A stretch of DNA of 64,000 bases. Source: Cololabis saira. Lineage: Eukaryota > Chordata > Actinopteri > Beloniformes > Belonidae. Below, piece by piece: positions 36,813 through 61,985 of this stretch. The stretch covers positions 34,069,861-34,133,860 of the forward strand of contig NC_084606.1 in NCBI RefSeq assembly GCF_033807715.1, read 5' to 3'. The number at the start of each line of letters is the position of its first letter. Positions within the stretch are counted from its first letter, which is position 1. The notes under the pieces were generated by a model. It ran no database searches. It saw only the letters and a program-made list of their open reading frames with translations, and was not told the DNA's origin. Made by a program: the position numbers and the translations under genes.

Positions 36813-37544
36813 CAGTACTCGAGTTGTAAAAAAAAAAATCAGGGGGGATGGTGGATTTTATCATATGGGGACAGATAATTTGTGCTGATTACAAATAATA
36901 TAATATATTACAAATAATAGCAGTGACCAAAACACCTGCAGAAATACTGCAGGAATGACATAGCAGCAGTTAAATGCAGCCTTCTGTAAGCTTTAAATAT
37001 CCACTGGGCTTACATCAAATACATCAAAACACAACAATAAAAACACTTTTCTGAACTTATCAATATGACTCTGTCCTTCACTGGATAAGTAACATGGATC
37101 ACTGCAAAAACTCACAATCTTAACAAGAATATTTGTCTCATTTTAGTAAATAAATCTCATTACACTTAAAACAAGACTCATCACTGGAAAAAACAACAAT
37201 TTTCATCTGTTTCAAGTAGATTTTCACTTGAAATAAGTAGAAAAATCTGCCAGTGGAACAAGATTTTTTAGCTTGTAATGAGAAGATAAATCTTGTCCCA
37301 CTGGCAGATTTTCCTACTTATTTCAAGTGAAAATGTATTTGAAACAGGAGAAAATTGTCAAATAAGTTATTTTTCTGGTGTTATTTTTCTGGTGATGACT
37401 CTAAATGTTGAAATAGCAGTAAAACCACATTCATTGATGAAATTACATAAGGGATGGAAAGGGGGGAAGGCAGTTTTACAGGGGGGATGATTTGGACCGT
37501 TTTTATTTCAGGGGGGATGCCATCCCCCCTCAACTCCAGTACTG
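36813..37544. mobile_element. hAT-like family B, copy B2 (inverted), exact TSD
   Basis: ACTACACT is duplicated exactly at 36805-36812 and 37545-37552. It lies about 300 bp upstream of the somatostatin-type promoter. Confidence 0.9.
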
Positions 37545-37827
37545 ACTACACTACTTTCTTTTGCCTTTAATATTTAAAAGTTATTATAATATGCAAACAT
37601 ATCAACACAAAATGCTGAAATGTAGTTGCTTTGTTTGGATGCTCGTTGGGAATCAGCACGGCGGTGACCTTATTCTGTCCGCTGACACCACAGGCCACCT
37701 CCTTCGCTCTCAGCCAATCTTCTCCACCAATCACATCAATGTGCTGGCATGAGGATGAGGAGGATTTGAAGATGAAGAAACCCATTTGTCACCTCTTCCA
37801 CCTCCTACACTTGTTAGTTAGGATTTG

Positions 37828-37868
37828 TCACGTCACCTGTGTCAAAACAGCCCCCGGGGGAATATAAG
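37828..37868 (+). promoter_or_regulatory. somatostatin-type promoter: CRE-like TCACGTCA and TATA box
   Basis: TCACGTCA (37828-37835), one mismatch from the CRE palindrome, lies about 30 bp upstream of a TATAAG box (37863-37868). The start codon is at 37904, implying a very short 5' UTR if transcription starts about 30 bp after TATA. Mammalian SST is the classical CRE/CREB gene with the same geometry. Confidence 0.6.
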
Positions 37869-37903
37869 AGTGGGACTCGGCTGATAGTTGGATCTTAGTG
37901 AAG

Positions 37904-39519
37904 ATGTTTTCCCCTCAGGTGCTTCTGGTGGCCGTGTGTTCGTCTGTGTTGTCGGTGAGGGTCAGCGGCGCTCCCCAGAGGGATCAGCTCATAGAAACAC
38001 CGACACTAGACTTTGGAAACAATAAGGTGAGTTATATAAATGAGTATATATAAGTGTGTGGTCCAGTTTAGGAAAAGTGCTTTTAGCCAGTCTGCATTTT
38101 CAATCGGGGCTGCTCGTGAGTGGAACTTCATACCAACTGAGATTAGAAACCAATCAAATTATGCTTCTTTTAAATTTTATCTAAAAAAGTGGTTAATTAG
38201 TGGCCAAGGCTGTCAACATTAAATTTTAGTGCTTAATTTATGTTTAATTAATGTAGGTGTTTGTCTGATCCACCTGTCATGTTGCCTATTAGTTTGTCTA
38301 GACCAGGGGTCGGCAACCCGTGGCTCTTTAGCGCCGCCCTAGTGGCTCCCTGGAGCTTTTTCAAAAATGTTTGACCTTTTTTTCTTCTTTTCTTTTTTTC
38401 CTTTTTTTCTCTTTTTTTCTCTTTTTTCTTCTTTTTTTCTCTTTTTTTCCTTTTTTCTTCTTTTTTTTCTTTTTTCCTTCTTTTTTCTCTTTTTTTCTTC
38501 CTTTTTCCCTTCCCTTTTTAATCTCGACATTTTGACTTTTTTCACGACATTTCGACTTTTTTCTCTTAATTTTGACTTTTTTCTCAACATTTCGACATTT
38601 TTCTCGACATTTCGACTTTTTTCTCGGCATTTCGACTTTTTTTTTCGGAGTGCATAATGAAAAAAAAAATCTTTCCCAAGTTATAACTAATATTGATACA
38701 TGCAGCATGTGCTGCCTTCATTCTAAGGCTGATACAAGACTTTTCATTTTTTGCGGCTCCAGACATATTTGTTTTGTGTGTTTTTGGTCCAATATGACTC
38801 TTTCAACATTTTGGGTTGCCTGACCCCTGATCTAGTTACACTGTTGCTTTTTGTGCATGGCTTTTATTCTGTGTTTAGTGCTTTTGTCTTGTTAGTTTTT
38901 GGCCTGTTAGTGTGTTACTGTGTCTTGTGTTATTAATGTTGATGTTACTGTTGCTGCTTCATGTTATTTCTGTTTTCGTTTGTAGCAATTGTCTGTTGTT
39001 GAGCTTATGTTAACCTGTGTGTGTATGTATTTTATCTTAGTCTCTTACCTTTTAGTCTTTATTCTGATGTAGCTTTCTTATTTGGAAATGTTTTTATTGA
39101 TTATATCTTAATAATTTTTCTTTTATGTTGACTATTTTACACCAGTCCAGGGACAGCAGATGCAAAATAGCCTTTTTGGCTAATTCTGGCATATTTTACA
39201 TTTGTTTAAATGTATTATTAATGTGCATTGTCCCTGATAACTAAACCTTTAAATAAATAAATTTAAGTTTTCCACCTGTCAGGTAGTACGACCTTTGGGA
39301 TTTCTTTTCATTTGACACCTTTAGGATCCATCACGCTTGCTCCTGCTGAGGATCGTGTCTGAGCTGATGGCATCGCGAGCAGAAGAGATGCTCAACCTGC
39401 TGGAGGAAGAGGAGACGGGAGGCGGGGAGAGGATGATGAGGCGACACATCAACTTCTCCCAAAGAGAGCGCAAAGCCGGCTGCCGCAACTTCTTCTGGAA
39501 GACCTTCACCTCGTGTTAA
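37904..39519 (+). CDS. preprosomatostatin-family hormone precursor (candidate sst5)
   Basis: Two exons, 37904-38026 and 39325-39519, joined in phase 0 with GTGAGT donor and TTTAG acceptor: 105 aa. Signal peptide MFSPQVLLVAVCSSVLSVRV with a likely cut after SGA. The pro-region contains RIVSELMASRAEEML, conserved in somatostatin precursors, and an Arg-Arg site (MMRRHINF). The hormone AGCRNFFWKTFTSC (residues 92-105) follows Arg-Lys and keeps both disulfide cysteines and the FWKT core; the usual Lys4 is Arg. The single intron is at the position typical of SST genes. It acts as a secreted inhibitory neuropeptide on somatostatin GPCRs. Which paralog it is cannot be settled by sequence alone: proximity to trip6 points to sst5. 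The intron is filled by a LINE fragment and a hAT copy, and a hAT directly follows the stop codon. Confidence 0.92.
38045..39265 (+). mobile_element. 3' part of an L2/Maui-like LINE in the somatostatin intron
   Basis: The translation of 38085-38200 gives FSIGAAREWNFIPTEIRNQS and FKFYLKKWLISGQ, the typical end of such LINE polymerases. Near 39145-39260 is the characteristic 'ccagggacagcagatgcaaa' tail and an AAATAAATAAAT end. The hAT at 38304-38829 is nested in it. Confidence 0.65.
38304..38829. mobile_element. hAT-like family D with polypyrimidine core, copy 2
   Basis: Starts CAGGGGTCGGCAACCCGTGG and ends with the inverse. The core (38370-38520) is nearly pure T/C, followed by 'ctcgacatttcgac'-type repeats. 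Confidence 0.8.
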
Positions 39520-39520
39520 C

Positions 39521-40235
39521 TAGGCCTGTGTTGAAAAAATCAATTTCCCAATTCTAAATCGATTCTCGTATTAATTCCTAAAAATCGATTCATATGTCTA
39601 AAGATCGATTTTTTATTTATTTATTTATTTTTTAAATGTATGTATTTTTTTCATCATTACATTACAACTTTTGGTTATTTTTTTGTTTATCCCCAAAAAA
39701 GGAATGTTTTGTTGGACACGAGAATAACTGGTGCCATGTTTTTGCCTTTAAATATGTTTAAAGGTATGAAAACATTAAAGTGTTAGGTTATAATTGCATA
39801 AATTGTCTATATTTCATTACTTTATATACTGTTTTGGGGTTACATTTGCAAAAAATGCTAAAAACCAAATGCTCAAAAATTAAAAACCAAAATAGACCGA
39901 AAATTGAACAAATAAAAACGGAAACCGATTTCATCCGTCTCTGTTTCCTCCCTGGATCTGTTTGATAATTCTGACCCACGATGTTTCTGTTTGCAGTTCT
40001 ATCAGCATTCTGGGAGCTGATTGGTCCTTACAGGATCATTAGCTGCAATACTTGCTGTTTAATCTCAATATAATACTAGTATTAATATGTTGCAGAACTA
40101 CAGTCATATAATTCATGCAACAGCTCAAAAAACAGTTTTAATAACACTAACCCAAATCAATATCGGAATTGAATAGAATCGGATCGAATCAAATCTTGAT
40201 AATCGATCCTGAATCGAATCGATCCCCCAGCCCTA
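39521..40235. mobile_element. hAT element abutting the somatostatin stop codon
   Basis: Starts TAGGCCTGTGTTGAAAAAAT, one base after the TAA at 39517-39519, and ends CCCCCAGCCCTA. Flanks GTGTTAAC (39513-39520) and GCGTTGAG (40236-40243) match at 5 of 8 positions, a plausible decayed target duplication. A sister copy with an exact duplication is at 54277-54992. Confidence 0.75.
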
Positions 40236-40384
40236 GCGTTGAGACTGTTCAAGATGAGGGATTTTTATTTTATCTTAAAAAAAAAGGACAAACCAACACG
40301 TGTCCACTCCATGGTAACAAGATCATTTACAAATGTATTTTCCAGCTGTGATTTGAGTCTGACTGGGATGTGCACCGTATGTCA

Positions 40385-40390
40385 AATAAA
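40385..40390 (+). terminator. candidate polyadenylation signal of the somatostatin gene
   Basis: AATAAA in 'tcaaataaaatttcc', in nonrepetitive sequence just past the hAT element. Other AATAAA motifs occur near 40945 and 41032, so this is only a candidate. Confidence 0.35.
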
Positions 40391-40484
40391 ATTTCCTGGT
40401 TTAAATGTTCGCCAAACTGTCTTACCTGCCGGAGTTTTGAATCGCATCTTCAGAGATGCTTAAAATGAGAAACGTTAACTTAGA

Positions 40485-40850
40485 AGTATGGAGGATTTTT
40501 TGTGACAAAATTAAATAAATAAATAAATACATCATTAATTAATTAAAATGTGTCATTAAAATTAGATTTAAACTGACAATTTTACATTTCATGATTCCCA
40601 CGCAGCAACACGAAATCATTAATTAAATGTGTCATTAATTAATTAAATGCAATTTTACATTTCATGATTCACACACAAAATCATTAAATGTGTCATTAAT
40701 TAAATGCTGAAATAATAAATATATTTTTTTACTTAAAATGAATTGTATTTGAATTAATTAATGACACATTTAATTAATTAATGTTTCATTCCCATTTTAA
40801 TTAATTAATGATGTATTTATTTAATTTTGGCACAAAAAATCCTCCATATA
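40485..40850. repeat. AT-rich palindromic MITE
   Basis: Inverted arms 'atggaggattttttgtg' and 'cacaaaaaatcctccat' enclose many TTAATTAAT repeats. No coding capacity. Confidence 0.7.
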
Positions 40851-41195
40851 GAAGGAACAGAGAGAATAATTTCTGTCACTTTAAACTCTTGATCCTTCAT
40901 TTAACTTTAATTACAGTCACCAGCATGTTTGGTTCATAAACAAAAATAAACAAGTACATAAGATTTATATCTAAAAAGAAAGATGACAAACACACTAGTT
41001 CTGACTTGCCAACAATTTAATAATAAAGTACAATTCTACAATCAGAATTAGGAAAAAAATCCATTTGTATCCACATGTGCTTGACATTCATTAAACTAAA
41101 TGCTGATTGTTTGTCTGTTTTGTTGAAAATACGGTTTATCCAGTACAAAACATCCTCCGAAAGAAACGACTCGTGTCACAGAATTGTGGACAGAT

Positions 41196-42781
41196 TTATT
41201 CTACAAGCTCCGGTTCACAGCGTTTGAAAATTAGCACAGATGAAGCGCGATAAATAGATGAAACAAGATGCACGAGACACAAAACTGATTCAAGAACACA
41301 AGAGTCGGCATGATTTAGGACCGTAAAAGTACACCTGAAACATTTATGAAAACGATCATTTCAATGATAATGCAAATATAACGTATCAAGAGACAGGAAG
41401 AGAGGAAAAGTCTGAACCGTTTTCGTATCAAGATCAAGGTCTATCACAAAAAAAAAAGTAAACAAAAGCTGAATTCACAGTCAACCTCGTTTCAAAAATG
41501 AAATCAAATGAAATCCTTGAGGTAAAGCTTTCACACGTGTAGCCCTTTACGTTTCACACGTACGAAATGTGGACGGAAAAGAGAGACGATCGTAGCAAAT
41601 ACCGTCTCTCCGAAAGTCGAGCGCGACAACTCGGCCCACGAGTGCAACGACGAAAGATTTACTTCACGAGTGAAGAGTTAAGATCATGAACAAAAACCCG
41701 TCCTGAGGGGAAAAACCGTCACCTAATACTGAACATTCATCATCCTGAACTAAAAGCCATTATCCCTTCACCCTTTTTAAACCGGATATTGTTTTTATTC
41801 TGCAACTAGAGATGGGTTTTGGATCTTCGTCTGAATGGCACGTACACAAAACTCTCCACGTAACTCAAGCTCTACAAAAGTGACTGGCACCCTGTTTTCC
41901 TTCAGAAGACAAGACGTGTTCGACTTCATTGCACCTTCATCTTCAATGTAACAGTCAAGTATCAAACAACGGACAAACATAAAGCCAGACAAAAAGTGTT
42001 TTATAGACATTTAAAAAGGTAAAAAATCCTTTTGTGAACTTCAACTAAACAACTCCACGACACAACAATGTAACGATAAATGATGTTGTTGAGCGTTTAA
42101 TGAAATCTAAAGGAAAAGAAAACCTGGTTGTCAAGGTAACTAACACATTCCTTTTGTCTACATTTCTTGTTTTTTTTTTTTTTGCGAGGCTACTTTCACT
42201 GCAAGTTTCACTCCTTCCTCTAAAGGCTAAAAACTTTCCAAAACAACCCGACTCACGATCAAACCAAAGCAGTATTTTATGTACAGTCACATTTTGTTGT
42301 ATTCTGTGCTTTTAGAAGAGAGTTTGGAGGCAAGTTCAGCTCTCAATGACAGCATTTTACAAAAATACACATCTCATTTTTGGGATATTTTTGGACAAGT
42401 CCTCGTCTTAATTGCTGTGTGCATCAAAAATTAGTATCCATGTATTTTTATCCATATGATGAAGTGAAACGTTATTTGTGAGCAGTACCGATGTGGATAG
42501 TGGAGCCCAAGCTGCCTGCAGGTCAGGCTACCGTCGTACGAAACAATGAGCTCAACATGATCTACAATGTACCGGATTTAGAGAAGAAAAAAGAAAAGTG
42601 AAGGCATTGGAGAGGAGTGGATGAAAATGTGTGCATTACAATTCTCATAGCTATAGCGAAACATAAGACAAAAAAAAAAGAAGAAAGGTGAAAAATGGCA
42701 CGCCTGTCTGTGCTATCAGTAACCCGTGGGCTGTGAAAGGGCTGGAGAGGTGGATGCGGAGCGGGTGCGGGAGACGCGGCG
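41196..42781 (-). other. probable trip6 3' UTR and intergenic space
   Basis: Mostly nonrepetitive DNA downstream of the trip6 stop. The best polyadenylation signal (minus-strand AATAAA at 41196-41201) would give a 3' UTR of about 1.6 kb. The sst-side boundary is unknown. Confidence 0.35.
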
Positions 42782-56056
<13,275 letters not shown>

Positions 56057-56079
56057 GGCACGTTTCTGAGATCAAATAG

Positions 56080-56793
56080 CAGAGGTGTCAAGTAACCAAG
56101 TACAAATACTTCCTTACCTTACTTAACCAAAATTTCTACTTATCTATACTTTACTGGAGTAATTATTTTTCAGACGACTTTTTACTTTTACTCCTTACAT
56201 TTTCACACAATTATCTGTACTTTTTACTCCTTACATTTTAAAAACAGTCTCGTTACTCTATTTCATTTCGTCCTTTAATAAAAACTATCCAGTTAAATTG
56301 CTCCATCCGGATAGAGTGAATTTGGTTGTGGTTGTTTCAGATGTTCTTGTCCAGTTTTGTTCTTCCATCCGTTCCCTCAGATTCCTGCAACTAAACTTGG
56401 ATGTACATTCCAATAAAGGTTAGGATAAATGATAACATGCCTCTGAAGTTTGACTTTTTGCACCATTACAATACTTATAGGCAACTAGTCATCATATCTC
56501 CTGCTCTCTGAAACACATGTTAATGCTCAATAGTACACATATATGGTTCTTTAATATATTTGCATTATACTAAGATACATTCATTTTCAATGGCTTTTGT
56601 CCTTAATGGCTTTTTCCCCCCTTACATTACTTTTACTTTTATAGTTTAAGTAGTTTTGAAACCAGTACTTTTATACTTTTACTTGAGTAAAAAACTTGAG
56701 TTGATACTTCAACTTCTACAGGAGTATTTTTAAACTCTAGTATCTATACTTCTACCTGAGTAATAATGAATGTAAATACTTTTGACACCTCTG
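56080..56793. mobile_element. hAT-like family A, copy A6
   Basis: Flanks TCAAATAG (56072-56079) and TCAAATAT (56794-56801), 7 of 8. The element starts 14 bp upstream (in gene sense) of the trip6 coding exon's first base at 56065. Confidence 0.9.
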
Positions 56794-57128
56794 TCAAATA
56801 TGAGTCTTTTTATGAATATAAATCACACCTTTAATCTGGAATTGTAAAAATAGACATAATTATGATCATGAGCATATTTGAATAGAGCAGGGCTGTTGCG
56901 TGCGTTTATGTAAAAGGTAACCAATGGAAACTACGGGATGCTTGGGAGTTTGTTTCCTATGGCAACAGCTCCAGACAGAGCTCAAACAACAGCCTTTGAG
57001 TTGAGGAGGAAAAGAGCGGCCCTTCTAATGCTCAGGGGTTTCCAGCAGGTTTACACGTGCACGAAAACACATGTGAGCGTGCGCTTCATCACACAAACAA
57101 TTAAGCCAAACACTTCCAGCACGTGTGC

Positions 57129-57133
57129 GCACA

Positions 57134-57167
<34 letters not shown>
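57129..57167. repeat. (CA)n microsatellite
   Basis: About 19 CA units in trip6 intron 1. Confidence 0.9.
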
Positions 57168-57175
<8 letters not shown>

Positions 57176-57460
57176 TCCATGGCTACCATCTTGGCTGTTA
57201 TCCACAACAATAGTTATTGTGTTTGGATGTTTATACACCAGTATCACGTACTTCTAAATGAAGCTGAAACAAATACAGGCCGGGAAATATTGTGTAAAGA
57301 TGTGTATCTGTATACAACCCGACACCTGGCTCATAACAATATCATGTATTCTTTGTGGGATAAATCACAGCTGAGCTGAAAAAGTGCTGAAACTGACGGC
57401 CTTCAAGATGACACTCTTATATAAAAAAGGTCATCCAGTTTGAAAAGAGACCACGTAGTT

Positions 57461-58112
57461 TAGGAATGGGTGATATTTTACCGTTCACGATATACCGTCA
57501 AAAAAATTCCCCACGGTAAGAATTTGTCATCTCGCGGTAAAAATGATAAATTCCCGTTGACATTTTTGTGTAAAAAACATGGCGGAAGGAGGATCTGAGA
57601 GTGAGGAGCTTGTTGTTAAACGAGGCTCCAGCTCCGTTATCCGGAACTGTTTTGGATTTAAAAAGATGTGACGAGTAGAAAACATCATCTATTATATGCA
57701 GAGTCTGCAAAAACAGAAGGAAATGGTTGTTACATTTTGATACGTTTGAACGTTTGACAATTACGAAAAAAAATTGCAATATTATCTAATTTGTGGCATG
57801 TTCCAACCATAGGTTAATTTGCACATTTTATTTATATTAGAAGAGGTCATCACTGATTGGATTTTATTTTCAGTGAACTTCTATTTATTTGTCCTGTTTC
57901 TTTATTTATCAAGTTGTATTTTTTTCTACTTTGTGATTTTATAAGCTAAGAAAACTTGTTTTGGGGGCTCCAAAGACTGAATGTGGTGATAGATTTATAG
58001 TTAAAAAGATGGAGTTGAATTGGTATTTTTTTTTATCGTCATTTTTATCGTTATCGGGATAAATGCCAGAAATTATCGTGATACATTTTTTAGTCCATAC
58101 CGCCCATCCCTA
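57461..58112. mobile_element. hAT element with ZBED-like BED-finger relic
   Basis: Ends TAGGAATGGGTGATATT and CCGCCCATCCCTA; flanks ACGTAGTT (57453-57460) and ACGTAGAT (58113-58120), 7 of 8. Plus-strand 57580-57720 reads MAEGGSESEELVVKRGSSSV, then an out-of-frame part with CRVCKN, an eroded BED finger with a stop codon. Confidence 0.85.
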
Positions 58113-58120
58113 ACGTAGAT

Positions 58121-59743
58121 TACTTTAAATTAATTTTAAAGGGCTGTTGGAAATTGTAAGAAACCAGGGAAAATTAGAAAATACAAGAAATGTTCGTAAG
58201 GTTATATTTTCAACACCACAAAAACTAACTTAATTTAATGGACTTTCAATTTTACAATACAACTAATTCATTTTTGTATTCTTATTACTTAAAAATGAGG
58301 CCAAACTGAAAAAATGTATACTTTAAAGCCTTTATTTAAAAGTGTGGATGCCTCTTGACATCTGTGCATACATCTACTGCAACAGACGACACATGATGGA
58401 CTAAAAATACAAGCAGGGTCATTGCTGTTGTGACCCCATGCACAAAGATATCGTGTCGCTGACAGAAAAACCCTAAATAGATTGCAAATACGCACACAGC
58501 CGATGGGATTTAATAAAAGCATGTTCAGTGTCAAATTAGTAACCCACTCAGACTGATTGTTTGTGGGTCTGTTAGCTTCCTCTCTGATAAGAAGATTATA
58601 ATGACAAGTGACACGGTTAGGTGCACACACAGAATTACAATGTTTAATTTAACACTTTTGTATGTGTTTTTCATGATTATATGGTCTATAGTTTCCTTTA
58701 AACCACGCATTTTCAGCATTATTGTCGCCCACGTGAAGGGAAAGAGTGACCACCACCACTATCAACCCAATTTAACAGTCTGTCTGAATCCGGATGAGCA
58801 CACACTCAAATCCGAGGTTTGGCCTGGCCGGGAAAATTAATCTCAGCAGTTTCATCACTGTGTGATTTTAATCCATGTGTTGTTCCTGCGTGTTTGCATC
58901 ACTAATCCCTCACATTTATCCATCAGGTCAGATGGGACTCTTGCAGACTGAAAACTCCTGAAGTGTCACAGCTGAGCAGAGAGGGAGGCGACGGCGAATA
59001 ATCAAAGAGGACTTCCGGTGGCCTTTCACTTCAAAATAAAACACAACACCAAAGTTGCTGCATCAGTTACACAAAAATTTTATTTTTAAAACGTGAGACT
59101 ACTAAGAAGTATCATTGTTAATTACTATTATCACCTTGACGGAGGTTATTGACATCCTTTTTTTTTTAAATTGACCGATTTAACTGCTTTTATTTTGAAG
59201 GCAAAGGGTGGTGGTTAGATTAACATATTTGGCATAATATGACTTCAATAAAGCGTTATGTGCTGCTTAAAATGAATAAAATAAGAACATTTAAGCAATT
59301 TAAATCCGTGAATGGAACAAAACAACCACAACAATTGCATCCTTATAACTTATTTAAAAAAAGAAGAAGAAACGTGACCTACCTTTCACAGTACTGTTAT
59401 TGCTCTCTTTTCCTCAGTGCCATCTACAAAATAAAAACAGTAAAATGAATCAGAGCAGCTCAATAACACACGACACTGTTTTATTTAGCCGCTTTGAGGT
59501 AATAAAACCATAAACTCCCTCATAAATATCCATCTGCTCGCCCTGATGTGTCTGTACGTTTAAAACAAAGACATTGAGGGGGTGAATCTCCCATGCTGGA
59601 TGAAAATGACCCATGCTAAAGCCCAGTGAGAGGCTTGTTTGAGTAGTTTGCGGGTTCCAACTCGAGCACAGCTCGTGCTTTTCGCCCCCAGGCCAACTTT
59701 CAGCCACCAAAGAGGAAGCGACGCACAATAATCGGACACCTAC
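58121..59743. other. trip6 first intron, nothing recognised
   Basis: AT-rich, no exon, RNA or repeat recognised. By position it lies in the presumed first intron of trip6. Confidence 0.4.
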
Positions 59744-59980
59744 CGTCCGAAATAAGGCACGCACAAGCGCGACTACAGCTCCGATTAAACGGTCAGAGAT
59801 GACCGAAAGTTGTCCCAGACATACTTTCCTCCTGCCGAAGCGGGATTCACCTACTTTGTCCGGATCCGGAGGCCTCTATCTCTGCAGCTCTGCAGCCATG
59901 TCTGCAGCGGAGCCGCATTCCCCACCGGTGACGTAGCAGGCTGGCCTGCAGGGAAAAGTGCTGCTCAGCTCCTGACGTCA
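59744..59980 (-). promoter_or_regulatory. probable trip6 noncoding first exon and CRE-containing promoter
   Basis: The first coding exon of trip6 begins with an acceptor 9 nt before ATG, so an upstream noncoding exon must exist. At 59744 a strong minus-strand donor (GGACG/GTAGGT) ends a CpG-rich GC-rich island. Further upstream in gene sense are TGACGTAG-type (59929-59936) and a perfect CRE palindrome TGACGTCA (59973-59980). The exon's 5' limit is unknown. Confidence 0.45.
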
Positions 59981-60019
59981 GCGCTTTTACCCTCTTTTTC
60001 AAAATAAAAACTTTTCTGG

Positions 60020-61447
60020 ACGGAGAGCCAAATTATTTTGACTAGTCTTCGACTAGACAAAATAATAATAATTGGAAATTACGAGAATAAAGTCATAATA
60101 TTATGAGAATAAAGTCGTAAAATTACAAACATAAAGTCATAATAGAATAAAGTCGTGAGGAATATTAAGGCCAGGCAGGAGAAAAATAATATTTTAGAGG
60201 AGGATTTTTTTTTTCATTATGCACTTCGAGAAAAAAGTCAAAATGTTGAGAAAAAAGTCAAAATTTCGTGAATAAAGTTGAAATGTTGAGAACAAATGCG
60301 AAATTTTTACTTTATTCTTGAAATTGTATTTCAACATTACATTAATCTCCACATTTCGACTTTTTTCTCGACATTTCGACTTTTTTCTCGAAATTGTAAT
60401 TTTTTCCTTTTTTTCTTCTTTTTTTCCTTTTTTTCTCTCTTATTTATCTTTTTTTCTTCTTTTTTTTCCTTTTTTCTCTTTTTTCTTCCTTTTTCCTTTC
60501 CTTTTTAATCTCGACATTCCGACTTTTTTCTCGAAATTTCGACTTTTTTCTCGACATTTCGTCTTTTTTCTTGAAGTGCAAAAAAAATCTTCCCCTCTCA
60601 AATATTTTTTCTCCTGCATGGCCTCCTGATACTCTTCTACGACGGAGTATTAGGGCCAAACTAAGACAAAAAAAAATCATTGGAAATTACGAGAATAAAG
60701 TCATAATATTATGAGAATAAAGTCGTAAAATTACGAAAATAAAGTCATAATGTTGCGAGAATAAAGTCGTAATAGAATAAAGGCGTAATATTATCAGAAA
60801 AGAATAAAATCGTAATATTATGAGAATATAATTTATGAGAACTCTAACAGGAAGAGCATCTTCTCCCTGTATTAAAATGAGGAATATTGAGCATCTTATG
60901 AAGTCATATTTATATATTTATAATATATTTAATATTACGACTTTATTCTCAAAATATTACGACTTTATTCTCGTAATATAATGACTTTCTCGTAATTTTA
61001 AGACTTTATTCTCATATTATTATGACTTTCTCGTAATTTCCTTTTTTTTTTTTTGTCTTAGTTTGGCCTCCGTCGTAGTATGGCAAATTTCACATACACA
61101 AATGTAAATACTCCAACACTCCACCCCACTTTAAAGGTTTCTTACTTGAGTTTAAAGTGTACATTAAATCCCTTAAACTAATTGACACTAAAAAAAATAT
61201 AACATCCAACGATATATACGAGAAGTTTAAAAAAAAAAAAAGAATAGCCTACTGTATTTACATTTTACTTACCGGTATTTATTTTTTAATTTACTTTTTT
61301 TTCTTTTTTTCTTTATTTACTCGTTTATGTGTCATTCTCTCTACTTCTGTTAATTTCACTAGAATTATATATTTATTTTTTGTTAAATATATTGTTGCAC
61401 TTGTCTGATGTTCTTTGTATTTAACTTCTTCTCAATAAAAAAAAAAA
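60020..61447 (+). mobile_element. probable retroposed insertion bracketed by a 14-bp repeat, with nested hairpin repeats
   Basis: AAAAACTTTTCTGG occurs at 60006-60019 and 61448-61461. The segment ends with 'tctcaataaa' and an A-run directly before the second copy, as expected for a LINE-type insertion. Inside are T/C-rich and 'aaagtcgtaat'-type hairpin repeats (60055-61078). Confidence 0.5.
60641..61078. repeat. hairpin repeat of AATAAAGTCGTAATATT units, second copy
   Basis: Same edges (gtattagggccaaactaag and inverse) and internal 'gaataaagtcgtaat' units as 48144-48542. Confidence 0.7.
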
Positions 61448-61725
61448 AAAAACTTTTCTGGGTGAAAATGAATTAACATAAGATGTAATAAATGTTTCCA
61501 GAAATTTTCTAATTCTTCGGGTTTAAGCCTAATTGTGAAAAGGAAAGGGAGTTTATCACGATATATATGTTTTATCACATATAATGTAGATCAGAAATGG
61601 ATGGCAAAAATCCAATATATGGTATAACTAGGAATTTCTAACTGTAGAAATCTGTCATAAAGAAATCCAACTAAACTTGACTCATTAATCCCAAAAATAT
61701 CAACAACAACATAAAAAGAGAGGGT

Positions 61726-61985
61726 GGATTGTGGGTTGTGGTTAGCACTGTTGTGTCACACCAACAGGGTTCCTGGTTCAAATCCCAGCAGGGGCTTCTT
61801 GTGTGGAGTCTAAAAATATGTGTCATGATGATTCAACATTTCGATCGGAGTGTGAGCGTGTGTGAGTGTTTGTCTATACATGGTCCTGCAAAGGACTGGT
61901 TGTATGTGTTTTGCCCAAAGAGAGCCAGGACAGCCTCCACAAACCCCCGTGACCTTCATTAGGAATATCAGGAATACATGATGGA
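61726..61985 (+). repeat. tRNA-derived SINE
   Basis: An A-box-like TGGTTAGCACTG and a B-box GGTTCAAATCC lie in a degenerate tRNA-like head. A body with 'ttcttgtgtggagt' and an end with 'aacccccgtgacct ... gatggatgg' follow, the pattern of the common fish tRNA-SINE. It is degraded and not a functional tRNA gene. Confidence 0.75.

Noticed and set aside
38361..38708. Lysine/glutamate-rich or phenylalanine-rich open frames (also near 23861, 60296 and 62556)
   Set aside because: They come from the polypyrimidine cores of hAT-like repeats.
40485..40850. TTAATTAAT-rich array considered as a CRISPR-like or origin-like repeat
   Set aside because: It is a palindromic MITE with inverted ends in a vertebrate genome; there are no spacers.
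61726..61800. Possible tRNA gene
   Set aside because: A and B boxes are present but the cloverleaf is degenerate and followed by a SINE body.
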